DNA of 64,000 nucleotides from Alistipes senegalensis. GTDB taxonomy: Bacteria; Bacillota; Clostridia; Oscillospirales; Ruminococcaceae. Location of the stretch: NCBI GenBank assembly GCA_023665275.1, contig JAMPEF010000001.1, positions 104,924 through 168,923 on the forward strand. Direction: 5' to 3'. How positions within the stretch are numbered: position 1 is the stretch's first letter; each line of letters starts with the position of its first letter. A program made the translations under genes and the position numbers. Shown here piece after piece: positions 44,955-56,326 of this stretch. The notes below the pieces were generated by a model. The model was not told the origin of the DNA. It worked only from the letters and a program-made list of their open reading frames with translations, and did no database searches.

Positions 44955-46361
44955 TTAAAATTCAATTTTCTTTTCGAGATAAGCCACAAGGTCATTTATA
45001 TTTACACGTTCCTGCTCCATTGTGTCACGGTCACGGACTGTAACACAGTTGTCTTTTTCGAGTGTGTCGAAATCATACGTAACACAGAACGGTGTACCGA
45101 TTTCGTCCTGTCTGCGATAACGTTTGCCGATTGTACCAGTTTCGTCAAAATCACACATGAACTTCTTTGAAAGCATTTCAAAAACTTCTTCTGCCTGTGG
45201 AGTGAGTTTCTTTACAAGAGGAAGTACCGCACACTTATACGGAGCAAGTGCGGGGTGAAGGTGCATTACTGTACGGATTTCCCGCTTTTCCTTGCCGTTC
45301 TTGTCAATGGTTACAAGTTCTTCCTCATCATAAGCTTCCGTAATGATTGAAAGGAAAAGCCTTTCAACGCCCAGTGACGGCTCTATAACATACGGGATAT
45401 ATTTTTCATTTGTTTCAGGGTCAAAATATTCAAGAGATTTTCCGCTTGTCTTTATATGCTGTGTGAGGTCATAATCTGTTCTGTCTGCGACGCCCCATAA
45501 TTCACCCCAGCCAAACGGGAAGAGATATTCAAAATCCGTTGTTGCTTTTGAATAGAAACAGAGTTCCTCAGGTGAGTGGTCACGGAGTCTTATATTTTCC
45601 TCTTTGAGACCAAGACTTAACAGGAAGTTTTTACAATAACTTCTCCAGTAGCTGAACCATTCAAGGTCTGTACCAGGTTTGCAGAAAAATTCAAGTTCCA
45701 TCTGTTCAAACTCACGTACACGGAATATGAAGTTTCCGGGGGTTATTTCGTTTCTGAAAGATTTTCCCACCTGTGCAACACCGAAAGGAACTTTTTTTCT
45801 TGTGGTACGCTGAATGTTTCCGAAATTAACGAAGATACCTTGTGCGGTTTCCGGACGGAGATATAATTCTGACTTGCTGTCTTCCGTTACACCCTGAAAA
45901 GTCTTGAACATAAGGTTAAATTGTCTTATATCAGTAAAATTATGTTTCTGACAGTTCGGGCAGGGTATTTCATGTTCTCTTATGTAAGCGGACATCTGTT
46001 CATTAGTCCAGCCTGCAACGTTTGTACCGTCGAAATCTTCAATAAGATTGTCCGCACGGTGACGGGTATTACATTCCTTGCAGTCCATCAGAGGGTCAGA
46101 AAAACCACCGATATGTCCGGAGGCAACCCATGTCTGTGGGTTCATAAGGATTGCGCTGTCAAGACCAACATTATATTTGTTTTCCTGAACAAACTTTTTA
46201 AGCCATGCCTTTTTGATGTTGTTTTTGAGTTCAACACCTAAAGGACCATAATCCCATGTATTAGCAAGACCACCATAAATTTCAGAGCCAGGGTATACAT
46301 AGCCTTTTGATTTACAGAGGTCAACGATTTTATCCATGATTTTTTCGCTGTTCTTAAGCAT
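44955..46361 (-). CDS. glyS: Glycyl-tRNA synthetase (homodimeric type)
   Basis: A 468-residue class II synthetase of the alpha2 type. Motif 2 is visible as [16 protein letters not shown] followed by [14 protein letters not shown], motif 3 as [14 protein letters not shown], and the anticodon-binding domain from [15 protein letters not shown]. Two zinc-ligand pairs (CKEC and CPNC) are present in the insertion. It charges tRNA-Gly. RBS AGAGG. The short leader of about 30 bases leaves no room for a T-box, so it is not under the tRNA-sensing control common for this gene in Firmicutes. Confidence 0.95.
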   Translation of the reverse strand: MLKNSEKIMDKIVDLCKSKGYVYPGSEIYGGLANTWDYGPLGVELKNNIKKAWLKKFVQENKYNVGLDSAILMNPQTWVASGHIGGFSDPLMDCKECNTRHRADNLIEDFDGTNVAGWTNEQMSAYIREHEIPCPNCQKHNFTDIRQFNLMFKTFQGVTEDSKSELYLRPETAQGIFVNFGNIQRTTRKKVPFGVAQVGKSFRNEITPGNFIFRVREFEQMELEFFCKPGTDLEWFSYWRSYCKNFLLSLGLKEENIRLRDHSPEELCFYSKATTDFEYLFPFGWGELWGVADRTDYDLTQHIKTSGKSLEYFDPETNEKYIPYVIEPSLGVERLFLSIITEAYDEEELVTIDKNGKEKREIRTVMHLHPALAPYKCAVLPLVKKLTPQAEEVFEMLSKKFMCDFDETGTIGKRYRRQDEIGTPFCVTYDFDTLEKDNCVTVRDRDTMEQERVNINDLVAYLEKKIEF

Positions 46362-46399
46362 TTTTAAAATACCTCTTTTCGTGTAGATTTATCTATTAT

Positions 46400-46428
46400 A
46401 TTGTAACGGAAAACCGGAAGAATGTCAA
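46400..46428 (-). promoter_or_regulatory. Promoter of glyS
   Basis: TTGACA (46423-46428), 17-bp spacer, TACAAT (46400-46405). Confidence 0.75.
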
Positions 46429-46454
46429 TACTTTTACGGTAAAATATTATTTCT

Positions 46455-46492
46455 AAACTAAAAAAAGCCGTATCCGGTGAGAATACGGCAAG
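46455..46492 (-). terminator. Probable terminator downstream of deoD
   Basis: GCCGTAT (46467-46473) and ATACGGC (46483-46489), followed on the minus strand by TTTTTTT. It lies about 90 bases past the deoD stop; the stretch between is AT-rich without other signals. Confidence 0.75.
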
Positions 46493-46580
46493 GAACAAAA
46501 GATTAATAAAAGGGGAATTGGGAGATTTCTTAATCCTGTTTATATTATAAAATAAGATTCTTAAAATAATCTTAAATCAG

Positions 46581-47288
46581 TTATAAATTAACAGCAGTTT
46601 CAAGGGCAATTTCCATCATATCACGGAAACTGTTCTGTCTTTCTTCTGCTGTCGTGGAAAGGTTCTTTAAAGGACAGTCCGAAACCGTAAGTATACATAA
46701 TGCATTCTTGCCGGAGCGTGCGGCATTCATGTAAAGTGCAGCGGTTTCCATTTCTATACCAAGTACACCCATTTTCTGCCAGTATGAAAGATTGTCCGAG
46801 TCATTATAAAAAGTATCGCTTGAAAAGATATTTCCCACGTGATACGGTAGTTTTTTATTTTCCGTAACCTGAACAGCCTTTGAAAGAACATTCCATGAAG
46901 CAGTCGGGGCATACGTTCCGGGAAGATTATACTGTGAAGCATATGCAGAGTTTGTGCTTGCACTGATGGCAATAATAATATCCCTTAAACTGACGTTATC
47001 GGCGATAGCTCCCGCTGTGCCTGTTCTTATGATTGTCTGTACTCCGTATTCGTTGAAGAGTTCCCATGAATATATACCCATTGATGGCATACCCATACCG
47101 CTACCCTGTACGGAGATTTTCTTTCCCTTATAAGTTCCTGTATAACCATACATACAGCGGACTTCATTATAGCAGACAGGGTTTTCAAGATAATTTTCAG
47201 CTATGAATTTTGCTCTCAGAGGGTCACCTGGCATGATTACAACCGGTGCAATATCTCCGGTATTTGCGTTGTTATGTGGTGTTGCCAT
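46581..47288 (-). CDS. deoD: Purine-nucleoside phosphorylase DeoD
   Basis: A 235-residue member of the hexameric nucleoside phosphorylase family, converting purine (deoxy)nucleosides and phosphate to base and (deoxy)ribose 1-phosphate. Motifs are VIMPGDPLRAKFIAE (phosphate-binding Arg), IRTGTAGA, GIEMETAALY (ribose binding) and LTVSDCP (Asp that protonates the base). Normal length. RBS AAGGAG. Single gene with its own promoter. Confidence 0.95.
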   Translation of the reverse strand: MATPHNNANTGDIAPVVIMPGDPLRAKFIAENYLENPVCYNEVRCMYGYTGTYKGKKISVQGSGMGMPSMGIYSWELFNEYGVQTIIRTGTAGAIADNVSLRDIIIAISASTNSAYASQYNLPGTYAPTASWNVLSKAVQVTENKKLPYHVGNIFSSDTFYNDSDNLSYWQKMGVLGIEMETAALYMNAARSGKNALCILTVSDCPLKNLSTTAEERQNSFRDMMEIALETAVNL

Positions 47289-47316
47289 AAAAAAATCACT
47301 CCTTTTGTTTTTTTAT

Positions 47317-47345
47317 ATTATATCATAAGTTTCCGGAGTTTACAA
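47317..47345 (-). promoter_or_regulatory. Promoter of deoD
   Basis: TTGTAA (47340-47345), 17-bp spacer ending TGA, TATAAT (47317-47322). Confidence 0.75.
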
Positions 47346-47353
47346 GCGTATCA

Positions 47354-47390
47354 CAAAAAAGAACTGTCCTTTATGGACAGTTCTTCTTAT
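47354..47390 (-). terminator. Intrinsic terminator after secDF
   Basis: GAACTGTCC (47361-47369) and GGACAGTTC (47375-47383), then TTTTTTG on the minus strand. Confidence 0.9.
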
Positions 47391-47391
47391 A

Positions 47392-49734
47392 TTATTTTGA
47401 TTTTGCAGCGGAACGGGCTTTCCACCATGACCATGTGACAGGTGCTACAAAAATTGAAGAGTAAGTACCTGAAATAAGTCCGAACATAAGCGGTACGGAG
47501 AACGTCAGCAGTGAGCTGTAACCGCTTATTGCAACGACAATAGTTACTATAAGCATAGTTGCAATAGTAGTTATTGAAGTACGTATAGAACGTGTCATGG
47601 ACTGTGAACAGCCAGCGTTGATAAGTTCGTTGAGTGAGGCTTTCGGCATAAGTTTCTTATTTTCACGTATTCTGTCGTAAATAACGATAGTATTGTTGAT
47701 TGAGTAACCTAAAATCGTAAGGATAACTGCAACGGTGTTTGAATTGAACTCAAATCCGAAAATAACAGATATGGCAATTGCAACAAGCAAGTCATGCAGA
47801 AGTGCAAGCACTGAACATACACCAGCAGACCAGCCACCTATATTACGGAAACGTACAGCAATATAAATAATTACTATAATTGCCGCAAAGATTACAGCGA
47901 CAAGGCATTTCAAAAGAAATTCACGTCCAGAAGACGGGCTGACATCTGTTGAATCGAAAAGTACAATATTACTGTCCGGAAATTCTGCCTGAAGTGCTTC
48001 AGTCATTTCAACCTGTCTGTCGACATTCAGACCCTGTTCAGATGTGAATGAAACTACAATCTGTTTGCCACCTGAATCAATGCTTTCACCCTTACGTACA
48101 CTTACAGGAACATTCACAATATCATGTACGATATTTTCAGCCTGATTTGTATCAATTTCACCGGTATAGTCGTAAGTAATCATAGTACCACCACTGAATT
48201 CAAGTGCAAAGTTTCCGCCACCTCTTATAATCAGACCACCGGCAAAAACTACTACAACACCGATAAGTATTCCAAAAATCATTTTTTTCTTTCCGCAGAA
48301 ATTATAAGTCTTTATTTCACGGGCTTTTTCCTTATAACCATAGAGTTTTTTATTCTGGAAACACTTAAACTTGGAAAGAGATGTAACCATAACTCTTGAA
48401 AGGAATACACCCATAATGAAGTTAAGTACAACACCCGCAAGAAGTGTGATACCGAATGAATATACAACACCCTCAGCAGTTGCACCGAACATGAAGAAAA
48501 TGGTTTTATTAAGAATTTTTGAGAAGAAACTTGTCGGAACGCCGAAAGCTCCCATAAGTATAATGGCAATGATAACATTGGTTATATTACCATCAAGAAT
48601 AGCCGAGAATGCTCTTTTATAAGCCACTTTTATAGCGGAATCAAGAGATTTTCCGGACTGTATTTCTTCCTTGATACGTTCACCGGTGATGATGTTTGCA
48701 TCAACGCCCATACCTACAGCAAGGATTATACCTGCAATACCAGGGATTGTAAGTGTAGAACCGGGCATGAATCCGAACCAACCCGATACAACGGCGATAC
48801 TTCCGGCAATCTGTCCGCAAAGTGCAATAACCGAAATAACACCAGGCAGACGGTAAAGGCATATCATATATATTGCAATGAATATAAATGCAATAAGTGC
48901 CGCAAGAAGTATAGCGTCAAGTGAACCCTCACCCATTGTGGGGTCAATTGTCTTGAAGCTTGTTGTTTCCAGTTTGAACGGCAACGCACCTGAATTAATC
49001 TGATTTGCAAGTTTATTAGCGGATTCGTCGGTAAAATTACCCGTAATAACTGCACTGCCGTCAGTGATAGCACTGTTGACAGTAGGGTAAGAAATCATAG
49101 TGTTATCCATCCATATGGAAATAGGTGTACCAGTTCCGGCGAGTTCAGCGGTAGCCTCTGCAAATTTAGTCTTACCGGACGGATTGAGATTAAGTTCAAT
49201 AAGGTTTTCATACGTTCCGGAGTCGTCATTTGCACGGTATACGGCTCTTGCACTTGCAACGTCCGCACCCTCAATGACGATTTCACCGGTAGGAATTACG
49301 TTTCCGTCATCGTCGGTTATGCTGTCTGTACCCTTACGAAAAGTAAGGATTGCCATTTCACCGAGTTCCTTTACAGATGCCGACGGGTCAAAGTCACTCT
49401 CACCTGCTTGCCACGGGAAACGCACAATGATTCTGTCACTTTTTTCATCGCTGTAAACTTCGCTGTCCGTTATACCAAGTGCTGATAATCTTGTATCGAT
49501 AATAGCCGTGGCAGCTTTCAGCTGTTCGGGTGTAGCGTCAGCACCATCAGCCGGAGCAAAGGTAACATCAACACCGCCCTTGATGTCAATGCCAAGACGG
49601 ATATCGTCAACACCCTTGATAACGGTTGTTGTGTTATCGCCATAAAGGTAATCAAGCCCGATTACAGCCGATACAGCAAACAGCGTGATTAAAGCAACAA
49701 CAATGAAGAAAGTAGATTTTCCAATCTTTTTCAC
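47392..49734 (-). CDS. secDF: SecDF fusion, protein translocase accessory subunit
   Basis: A 780-residue fusion of SecD and SecF with 12 predicted helices. The SecD half has DIRLGIDIKGGVDVTF, a P1 outer domain and GVDANIITGERIKEE; the SecF half has NFALEFSGGTMITYDY, GYSINNTIVIYDRIREN and the last helices. The SecD/F family uses the proton or sodium gradient to pull secreted proteins through SecYEG. The start is placed at a GTG (49734): GGAGG lies 7 bases before it, whereas the ATG at 49740 is only one base from that site. Confidence 0.93.
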   Translation of the reverse strand: MKKIGKSTFFIVVALITLFAVSAVIGLDYLYGDNTTTVIKGVDDIRLGIDIKGGVDVTFAPADGADATPEQLKAATAIIDTRLSALGITDSEVYSDEKSDRIIVRFPWQAGESDFDPSASVKELGEMAILTFRKGTDSITDDDGNVIPTGEIVIEGADVASARAVYRANDDSGTYENLIELNLNPSGKTKFAEATAELAGTGTPISIWMDNTMISYPTVNSAITDGSAVITGNFTDESANKLANQINSGALPFKLETTSFKTIDPTMGEGSLDAILLAALIAFIFIAIYMICLYRLPGVISVIALCGQIAGSIAVVSGWFGFMPGSTLTIPGIAGIILAVGMGVDANIITGERIKEEIQSGKSLDSAIKVAYKRAFSAILDGNITNVIIAIILMGAFGVPTSFFSKILNKTIFFMFGATAEGVVYSFGITLLAGVVLNFIMGVFLSRVMVTSLSKFKCFQNKKLYGYKEKAREIKTYNFCGKKKMIFGILIGVVVVFAGGLIIRGGGNFALEFSGGTMITYDYTGEIDTNQAENIVHDIVNVPVSVRKGESIDSGGKQIVVSFTSEQGLNVDRQVEMTEALQAEFPDSNIVLFDSTDVSPSSGREFLLKCLVAVIFAAIIVIIYIAVRFRNIGGWSAGVCSVLALLHDLLVAIAISVIFGFEFNSNTVAVILTILGYSINNTIVIYDRIRENKKLMPKASLNELINAGCSQSMTRSIRTSITTIATMLIVTIVVAISGYSSLLTFSVPLMFGLISGTYSSIFVAPVTWSWWKARSAAKSK

Positions 49735-49787
49735 GGTCATGCCTCCTGAAAATATAATTTTGTTCTGTCTGTATGACAATTAATATT

Positions 49788-49816
49788 ATTTTACTATATA
49801 ATCCTTAAAAAGTCAA
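49788..49816 (-). promoter_or_regulatory. Promoter of secDF
   Basis: TTGACT (49811-49816), 17-bp spacer, TAAAAT (49788-49793). No clear terminator of the atp operon precedes it. Confidence 0.65.
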
Positions 49817-49842
49817 GTAGATATTAAAAATTTCCTGATAAT

Positions 49843-50253
49843 TTATTTAAAATGTTTCTGAGATATTTTCAGTCTGTTCATAGCTCTGTTGAGAGCCGCC
49901 TGTGTATGGTAGTATTCCATAATGCTTTGTTTTTGTCGGAGCTGTTCTTCTGCACGTTCACGGGCTTCCTCAGCACGCTTTATATCGATTTCCTCCGGCA
50001 GTTCACACGAATCGGCAAGAATTATTGAAGATTCCGGCATAACCTGTATGAAGCCCTCCGATATAGCAGCATAACGCCATTGACCGTCTACCATGTATTT
50101 AAGTTCACCCGTGGGCAGTGATGTGACAAGCGGTTCATGACCATACATAATGCCTATAAGTCCGTCAATAGCAGTTATGACAAGGTGTTCACAATCGCCC
50201 TGATAGAAAACTCTGTCAGTGGCGATTATTTCAAGGTGAAATGACTTAGCCAT
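49843..50253 (-). CDS. atpC: ATP synthase F1 epsilon subunit
   Basis: A 136-residue epsilon subunit: N-terminal beta sandwich (LEIIATDRVFYQGDCEHLVI, IGIMYGHEPLVTSLPTGEL, AAISEGFIQVMPESSIILADS) and C-terminal helical hairpin rich in Glu and Arg. It forms part of the central stalk and can inhibit ATP hydrolysis. Last gene of the atp operon, 11 bases after atpD. RBS AGGAGG. Confidence 0.95.
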   Translation of the reverse strand: MAKSFHLEIIATDRVFYQGDCEHLVITAIDGLIGIMYGHEPLVTSLPTGELKYMVDGQWRYAAISEGFIQVMPESSIILADSCELPEEIDIKRAEEARERAEEQLRQKQSIMEYYHTQAALNRAMNRLKISQKHFK

Positions 50254-50264
50254 ATGAACCTCCT

Positions 50265-51668
<1,404 letters not shown>

Positions 51669-52832
51669 TTACCTCCTTTTAAAGTCAAATATCTTGTCAC
51701 GATAGTATTCATATTGCTTTTTTCTTGCCGATATTTCGGCGGGTATACCGTTTGTGAGGTCATTACATAGAGTATCAAATTTGTAAAGTATTTTTACTAT
51801 TCTTACCTGCTCCTCAATCGGTGGAATTGGGATATTAATTTTAGATAATTTTTCACCAGTTGTTGTAGCTCTTGTGGTAAAAGAAGCATATTTTATTATT
51901 TGGCTTCTAACATTATGTGTAGAAAAATAATACGCACAAAATTTAGGAATTAATAAAGTTGTTATCGGTCTTGCTCTTAAAACAAAACCACTGAAAACAC
52001 AATCGGGTACATCTTCTATTAAAGTGCTTGACATACCAATATCTTCTTTAGTTTCAGATGTTCTTGTAAAAAAAACATCACCTTTTTTAGCACTATATCT
52101 TTTAATTTCATTAGGTGTAACATCAACAAGCCCTGAAAATGAATCTTTAGCCAACCACCTGTTTTTATATACATCAGTAAAATTAATTATTGGCTTTCCC
52201 TTGCCAAAAGCAGATTTTTCTTTATTAAGACCATTCTTGATTTTAAAAAGTTCTCCCAGTAGTTTACACTCAATGTCATTACCGAAATTCAACAGCTTAT
52301 CCCGATAATATGAATATTGTTTTTTTCTTAATTCAAGCTCTTTTTCAAGTAATTCTATACATTCGGTGAAAATGTCAAGTATACGAACTACTTCACGTTG
52401 TATCTCTATGGGTGGAGCAGGAATTAAAAAATTTTCAATGCTTGATATATGAACGTGCGGAACTCCTCCACCTTTTTTTGTGGTATAAATTTTATCTTGT
52501 ATACTGGAAAGAAAATAAAAGATATATTTAGTTAATAATTTTTCATTTCCTTTAACAGAAAACGCATCATTTACAAAAATTGGAGTATTCCAATATTGCA
52601 CATATCCTGCACTTGCCCCACTTCCAGCAACAGTAATTATTTCACCGGTACGGTTACTTCTATCACAATAAAAAGCCGGTTCTTTTCCACCTGAAATTAC
52701 AGGTATTAAACCTTTTAATAAATCTTTTTTTGTAGCCGATGTTCCTCTTTTCATTTCGGTAACAATACCAAGTTTTTTATACTCCACACCGTCGGGGCAT
52801 AGTCTTTCAATCATATCAAAAATGTTTTCCAT
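51669..52832 (-). CDS. hsdS: Type I restriction-modification specificity subunit (HsdS), inserted in the atp operon
   Basis: A 387-residue S subunit with two target recognition domains (about 15-155 and 200-345), each followed by a conserved helical region. The first is IPAPPIEIQREVVRILDIF...RKKQYSYYRDKLLNF, the second IPIPPIEEQVRIVKILYKF...RKKQYEYYRDKIFDF. Full length, no frameshift. HsdS directs the methylase (HsdM) and nuclease (HsdR) to a bipartite DNA site; neither is in the window. The ATG at 52832 lies 4 bases after the atpG stop, with GAGGAA inside atpG as RBS. The stop is 12 bases before atpD. The coding sequence is clearly more AT-rich than its neighbours, indicating transfer. Confidence 0.93.
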   Translation of the reverse strand: MENIFDMIERLCPDGVEYKKLGIVTEMKRGTSATKKDLLKGLIPVISGGKEPAFYCDRSNRTGEIITVAGSGASAGYVQYWNTPIFVNDAFSVKGNEKLLTKYIFYFLSSIQDKIYTTKKGGGVPHVHISSIENFLIPAPPIEIQREVVRILDIFTECIELLEKELELRKKQYSYYRDKLLNFGNDIECKLLGELFKIKNGLNKEKSAFGKGKPIINFTDVYKNRWLAKDSFSGLVDVTPNEIKRYSAKKGDVFFTRTSETKEDIGMSSTLIEDVPDCVFSGFVLRARPITTLLIPKFCAYYFSTHNVRSQIIKYASFTTRATTTGEKLSKINIPIPPIEEQVRIVKILYKFDTLCNDLTNGIPAEISARKKQYEYYRDKIFDFKRR

Positions 52833-52836
52833 TATG

Positions 52837-53745
52837 CTATTCCTCAATACTTGCCGCACCACCACAGACTTCCGTTATTTCCTGTGTAATGGCGGCTTGT
52901 CTTGCACGGTTATATAGCAGTGACAGGTCTTTTATAATATCCTTTGCACTTTTTGTAGCGGCGTCCATAGCGGTCATGCGTGCCTGTTGTTCGCAACAGA
53001 AAGCCTCAACCATTGCACCGTAAATAATACCCTTTGCAAAGTTCGGAATCAAATAAGCCATAACCTCTTCCGGTGACGGTACAAACGACGCCTTAGGAAG
53101 TTTTTTCATAGTACCATCGTCGGCTTTACCTAAATGTCTTCTGCTGAACGGCAAAAGCTGTACCGTTTTTACTTCAAACTGGCTTGAATTTGTCATCTGT
53201 GTATATATCAGATAAACTTCATCAAGTTCTTTTTTTTCAAATTTTTCAAGAACTATTTCAGCTATTTCCCTTGCCCTGTAGAGTGTAGGATTTTGTGTAG
53301 TATAAAGAAATTCCCCGTCTACATAAGCCTTTTTATCCTTTTTCATACGGTTCTGAAAGTACATTCTGCCGACGTGTCCCATGACAAACAGATAGCAGTT
53401 ATCAATATATGGTGTTTCAGATAATTTCTGTTCAGTATATCTTAGAATATTATGATTATAACTGCCACAAAGTCCCTTGTCAGCCGTAATGACGATATAG
53501 CCTTTTTTACGCTTATCGTCGGAAATTCCTTGTCTTTTATCGAAATAGAACTGTCTTGTATGTGGTGTATGTTCCAGAATACTTTCAATAGTGGACTGCA
53601 ATTTTTCAAAGTAAGGTGTGGTAGCGTCAAGAGATTTACGGGCTTTTTTGAGTTTTGAGGAAGAAATAAGGTACATGGCATTAGTGATTTTAAGTATCTG
53701 CTGTATACTTGCGATACGTTCACGAATTTCCCTGATATTAGCCAA
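52837..53745 (-). CDS. atpG: ATP synthase F1 gamma subunit
   Basis: A 302-residue gamma subunit, the rotating central shaft. N-terminal IREIRERIASIQQILKITNAMYLISSSKLKKA and C-terminal AMDAATKSAKDIIKDL followed by LYNRARQAAITQEITEVCGGA are typical, with ITADKGLCGSYN in the middle. Complete to its normal C-terminus despite the adjoining insertion. RBS AGGAGGGG at 13 bases after the delta-alpha gene. Confidence 0.96.
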   Translation of the reverse strand: MANIREIRERIASIQQILKITNAMYLISSSKLKKARKSLDATTPYFEKLQSTIESILEHTPHTRQFYFDKRQGISDDKRKKGYIVITADKGLCGSYNHNILRYTEQKLSETPYIDNCYLFVMGHVGRMYFQNRMKKDKKAYVDGEFLYTTQNPTLYRAREIAEIVLEKFEKKELDEVYLIYTQMTNSSQFEVKTVQLLPFSRRHLGKADDGTMKKLPKASFVPSPEEVMAYLIPNFAKGIIYGAMVEAFCCEQQARMTAMDAATKSAKDIIKDLSLLYNRARQAAITQEITEVCGGAASIEE

Positions 53746-53758
53746 AATTTACCCCTCC

Positions 53759-55777
53759 TTATTCCTCAAAAGCCGTTAAAATTCTTTCTATTCTTTCGGC
53801 GAGTTCGTCCGTAAGAACCTTTTTATTTTCGAGTTCCTCAATAATATCCTGCCCGTAACTGCGTATATAGTTCATAAGTTCCGTGCGATATTCCCTTATT
53901 TCTTTCAACGGAATATCCCTGAAAAATCCATGTTGTGCCGCATAAAGCAATATTACCTGTTCATAGTGCGGAAGCGGATTATATAACGGTTGTTTGAGTA
54001 ATTCTGTAAGCATACGTCCGTGATTGAGTAAATCAGTAGTGGACTTGTCTAACTCTGAAGAAAACTGTGTAAATATTTCCATTTCCTTGAACTGTGCCAA
54101 ATCTATACGAAGATTTCCGGCGGCTTTTTTCATAGCCTTAGTCTGTGCCGCACCACCTACACGTGATACAGAAAGTCCATAGTTTACGGCTGGTCGCTGA
54201 CCTGAATTAAATAATTCACTTTCAAGAAAAATCTGACCGTCCGTTATTGAGATTACATTTGTCGGGATATATGCAGAAATATCACCGGCAAGAGTTTCAA
54301 TAATCGGCAGTGCCGTGAGTGAACCTCCACCGTGTTCGTCGTCAAGACGGCTGGAACGTTCAAGAAGTCTTGAATGAAGATAGAATACATCACCAGGGTA
54401 CGCCTCACGTCCTGGAGGACGGTGCAGAAGTAACGACATTGCACGATATGCTACGGCGTGTTTTGATAAATCATCATATACTATTAAAACGTCCTTACCT
54501 TTTGACATGAAATATTCCGCCATAGCCGTGCCAGAATATGGTGCGATATACTGAAACGGTGCGGGTTCGCTTGCCGACGCTGAAACTACTACAGAATATT
54601 CCATAGCACCGTATTTTTTCAGATTATTCACTACCTGTGCGACAGTAGACGATTTTTGACCTATTGCAACGTATATACAAATAACGTCCTTGCCCTTCTG
54701 GTTTATTATAGTATCAACGGCAATTGAAGTTTTTCCGGTTTGTCTGTCGCCTATGATAAGTTCACGCTGTCCACGTCCGATAGGGAACATTGAGTCAATG
54801 GCAAGAATACCCGTCTGTAACGGAACATTTACGGATTTTCTTTCAATAACGCTTGGTGCTTCACGTTCGATAGGGAAGTAGTCTTCTGCTTTTATCGCAC
54901 CGAGTCCATCGATTGGAGAGCCGAGAGCATCAACTACACGTCCTAAAAGTTCATCACTTACGCCGACGCCGGCACGTTTTCCGGTACGTATAACGGAAGA
55001 ACCCTCTGTTAAACCCTGCTCCTGTCCGAGAAGTACCGCACCTACAGTTTTTTCCTCAAGGCTCTGGATAATACCACGCACACCGTTTTCAAATTCAACA
55101 AGTTCACCGTACATAACACCGGTCATTCCGTGAATACGTGCTATTCCGTCGCCTATACGGGTAATAAATCCTGTTTCAGTAGTGCCGGTCTTTGCGGTGA
55201 AATCTTTTACTTCAGTTTTGAGGACTGATATAATATCACCGGAACTTGTATTGTCGGATTCGGCAAGTTCAGTAGCTTTAGCCTGAAAACTTTCTTTCAT
55301 CATTTTAAGGCTTGTACGGTAACTTTTATCATATTCCACGTCACCGGCATTGAGAATGAAACCACCTATAATATCGGGGTCGTGACGGTATTCAATGGCA
55401 ACGTCTTCTTTGACGAATTTTTCCATAATGAATTTCCGCAAATCAGCCTGTTGTGTTTCGGTAAGAGGTGTAACGTATCTTACAACGGCACGAATACTGT
55501 TTTGTTTATCAAGGAGAATATCGCTGTATTCGTCGAAAATTTCAGACAGATTATCAATCATTCCGTCCTTTACGGCATTAATAAGAAATCTGTTTAAATT
55601 TTCGGGAAAAAGTTTTTTAATAATATTTCTTTTTTCGTCAAGAGTAACAAGCGGATTTGAAAGTGTGTCCGCAACGTCCGGACAGCCAGCGAAAATATTT
55701 CTTACTGAATCAATATCCTCCTGTGAAACTTCAAGCCGGACAAGTTCTTTCAGGAAATCTTTTTGATTATCTTTCAT
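53759..55777 (-). CDS. atpHA: ATP synthase delta-alpha fusion protein
   Basis: A single 672-residue frame combining two subunits that are normally separate. Residues 1-170 are delta (OSCP) subunit: [37 protein letters not shown] and [19 protein letters not shown]. Residues from about 178 are alpha subunit: [15 protein letters not shown], Walker [10 protein letters not shown] (343-351), [29 protein letters not shown] and [10 protein letters not shown]. Alpha is full length, so the join is at the alpha N-terminus, the region delta contacts on top of F1; the fusion fixes one delta to an alpha chain, which raises a stoichiometry problem (three alpha, one delta). ATG overlaps the atpF stop (ATGA). 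No separate delta gene is present. Confidence 0.93.
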   Translation of the reverse strand: MKDNQKDFLKELVRLEVSQEDIDSVRNIFAGCPDVADTLSNPLVTLDEKRNIIKKLFPENLNRFLINAVKDGMIDNLSEIFDEYSDILLDKQNSIRAVVRYVTPLTETQQADLRKFIMEKFVKEDVAIEYRHDPDIIGGFILNAGDVEYDKSYRTSLKMMKESFQAKATELAESDNTSSGDIISVLKTEVKDFTAKTGTTETGFITRIGDGIARIHGMTGVMYGELVEFENGVRGIIQSLEEKTVGAVLLGQEQGLTEGSSVIRTGKRAGVGVSDELLGRVVDALGSPIDGLGAIKAEDYFPIEREAPSVIERKSVNVPLQTGILAIDSMFPIGRGQRELIIGDRQTGKTSIAVDTIINQKGKDVICIYVAIGQKSSTVAQVVNNLKKYGAMEYSVVVSASASEPAPFQYIAPYSGTAMAEYFMSKGKDVLIVYDDLSKHAVAYRAMSLLLHRPPGREAYPGDVFYLHSRLLERSSRLDDEHGGGSLTALPIIETLAGDISAYIPTNVISITDGQIFLESELFNSGQRPAVNYGLSVSRVGGAAQTKAMKKAAGNLRIDLAQFKEMEIFTQFSSELDKSTTDLLNHGRMLTELLKQPLYNPLPHYEQVILLYAAQHGFFRDIPLKEIREYRTELMNYIRSYGQDIIEELENKKVLTDELAERIERILTAFEE

Positions 55778-56286
55778 GAATTATTTTCCTCCTCTGCGGA
55801 AAGAAATTCATCTACAAGCCGACGGTTTTTTTCGTCGTCGACGTTTTCCCCTATAATTTTAGATGCCGCTTCAATGGCAAGGTCTGCAATCTGTATCTGT
55901 GCCTGCTGAATAATTCTCCGGCGTTCATTTTCGATAGTTTTTCCGGCATCGCTTATAATTTCCGACGCTTCTTCCTGTGATTTTTTCAGGATAGCAGATT
56001 TTTCAGCCTCTGCCTCGTCGTGTGCCTTCATGATAATCTGCTGTGCTTCTTCTTTTGCATTGCTTATGCTTTCGGCGTATTGTTTTTTGAGTTCTTCAGC
56101 TTCCTGACGGGATTTTTCCGCCTTGTCCAAGTTATCCTGAATAGTTCTTGTACGTTCATTCATTATTTTGGTTATAGGCTTGAAAAGGAATATCCGGAGC
56201 AGAATAAACAATATTATGATATTTACCGCTGACCATATGAAATTCCATATATTTACGTCAAGCATTGTACCTTTTAATGCGTCCAT
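55774..56286 (-). CDS. atpF: ATP synthase Fo b subunit
   Basis: A 170-residue b subunit with one N-terminal helix ([23 protein letters not shown] split over residues 8-30) and a long charged helical stalk (40-150) forming the peripheral stator that holds delta. Normal length. RBS AAAGGAG. Overlaps the delta-alpha gene by 4 bases. Confidence 0.95.
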   Translation of the reverse strand: MDALKGTMLDVNIWNFIWSAVNIIILFILLRIFLFKPITKIMNERTRTIQDNLDKAEKSRQEAEELKKQYAESISNAKEEAQQIIMKAHDEAEAEKSAILKKSQEEASEIISDAGKTIENERRRIIQQAQIQIADLAIEAASKIIGENVDDEKNRRLVDEFLSAEEENNS

Positions 56287-56326
56287 GTTACAACTCCTTT
56301 CATGTGATTATCACTGAAATAAATAA

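Noticed and set aside
51669..52865. An assembly chimera explaining hsdS between atp genes
   Set aside because: Both flanking genes are complete, spacing and ribosome binding sites are neat, and orientation matches; a chimera would be expected to break a gene. Only reads can exclude it fully.
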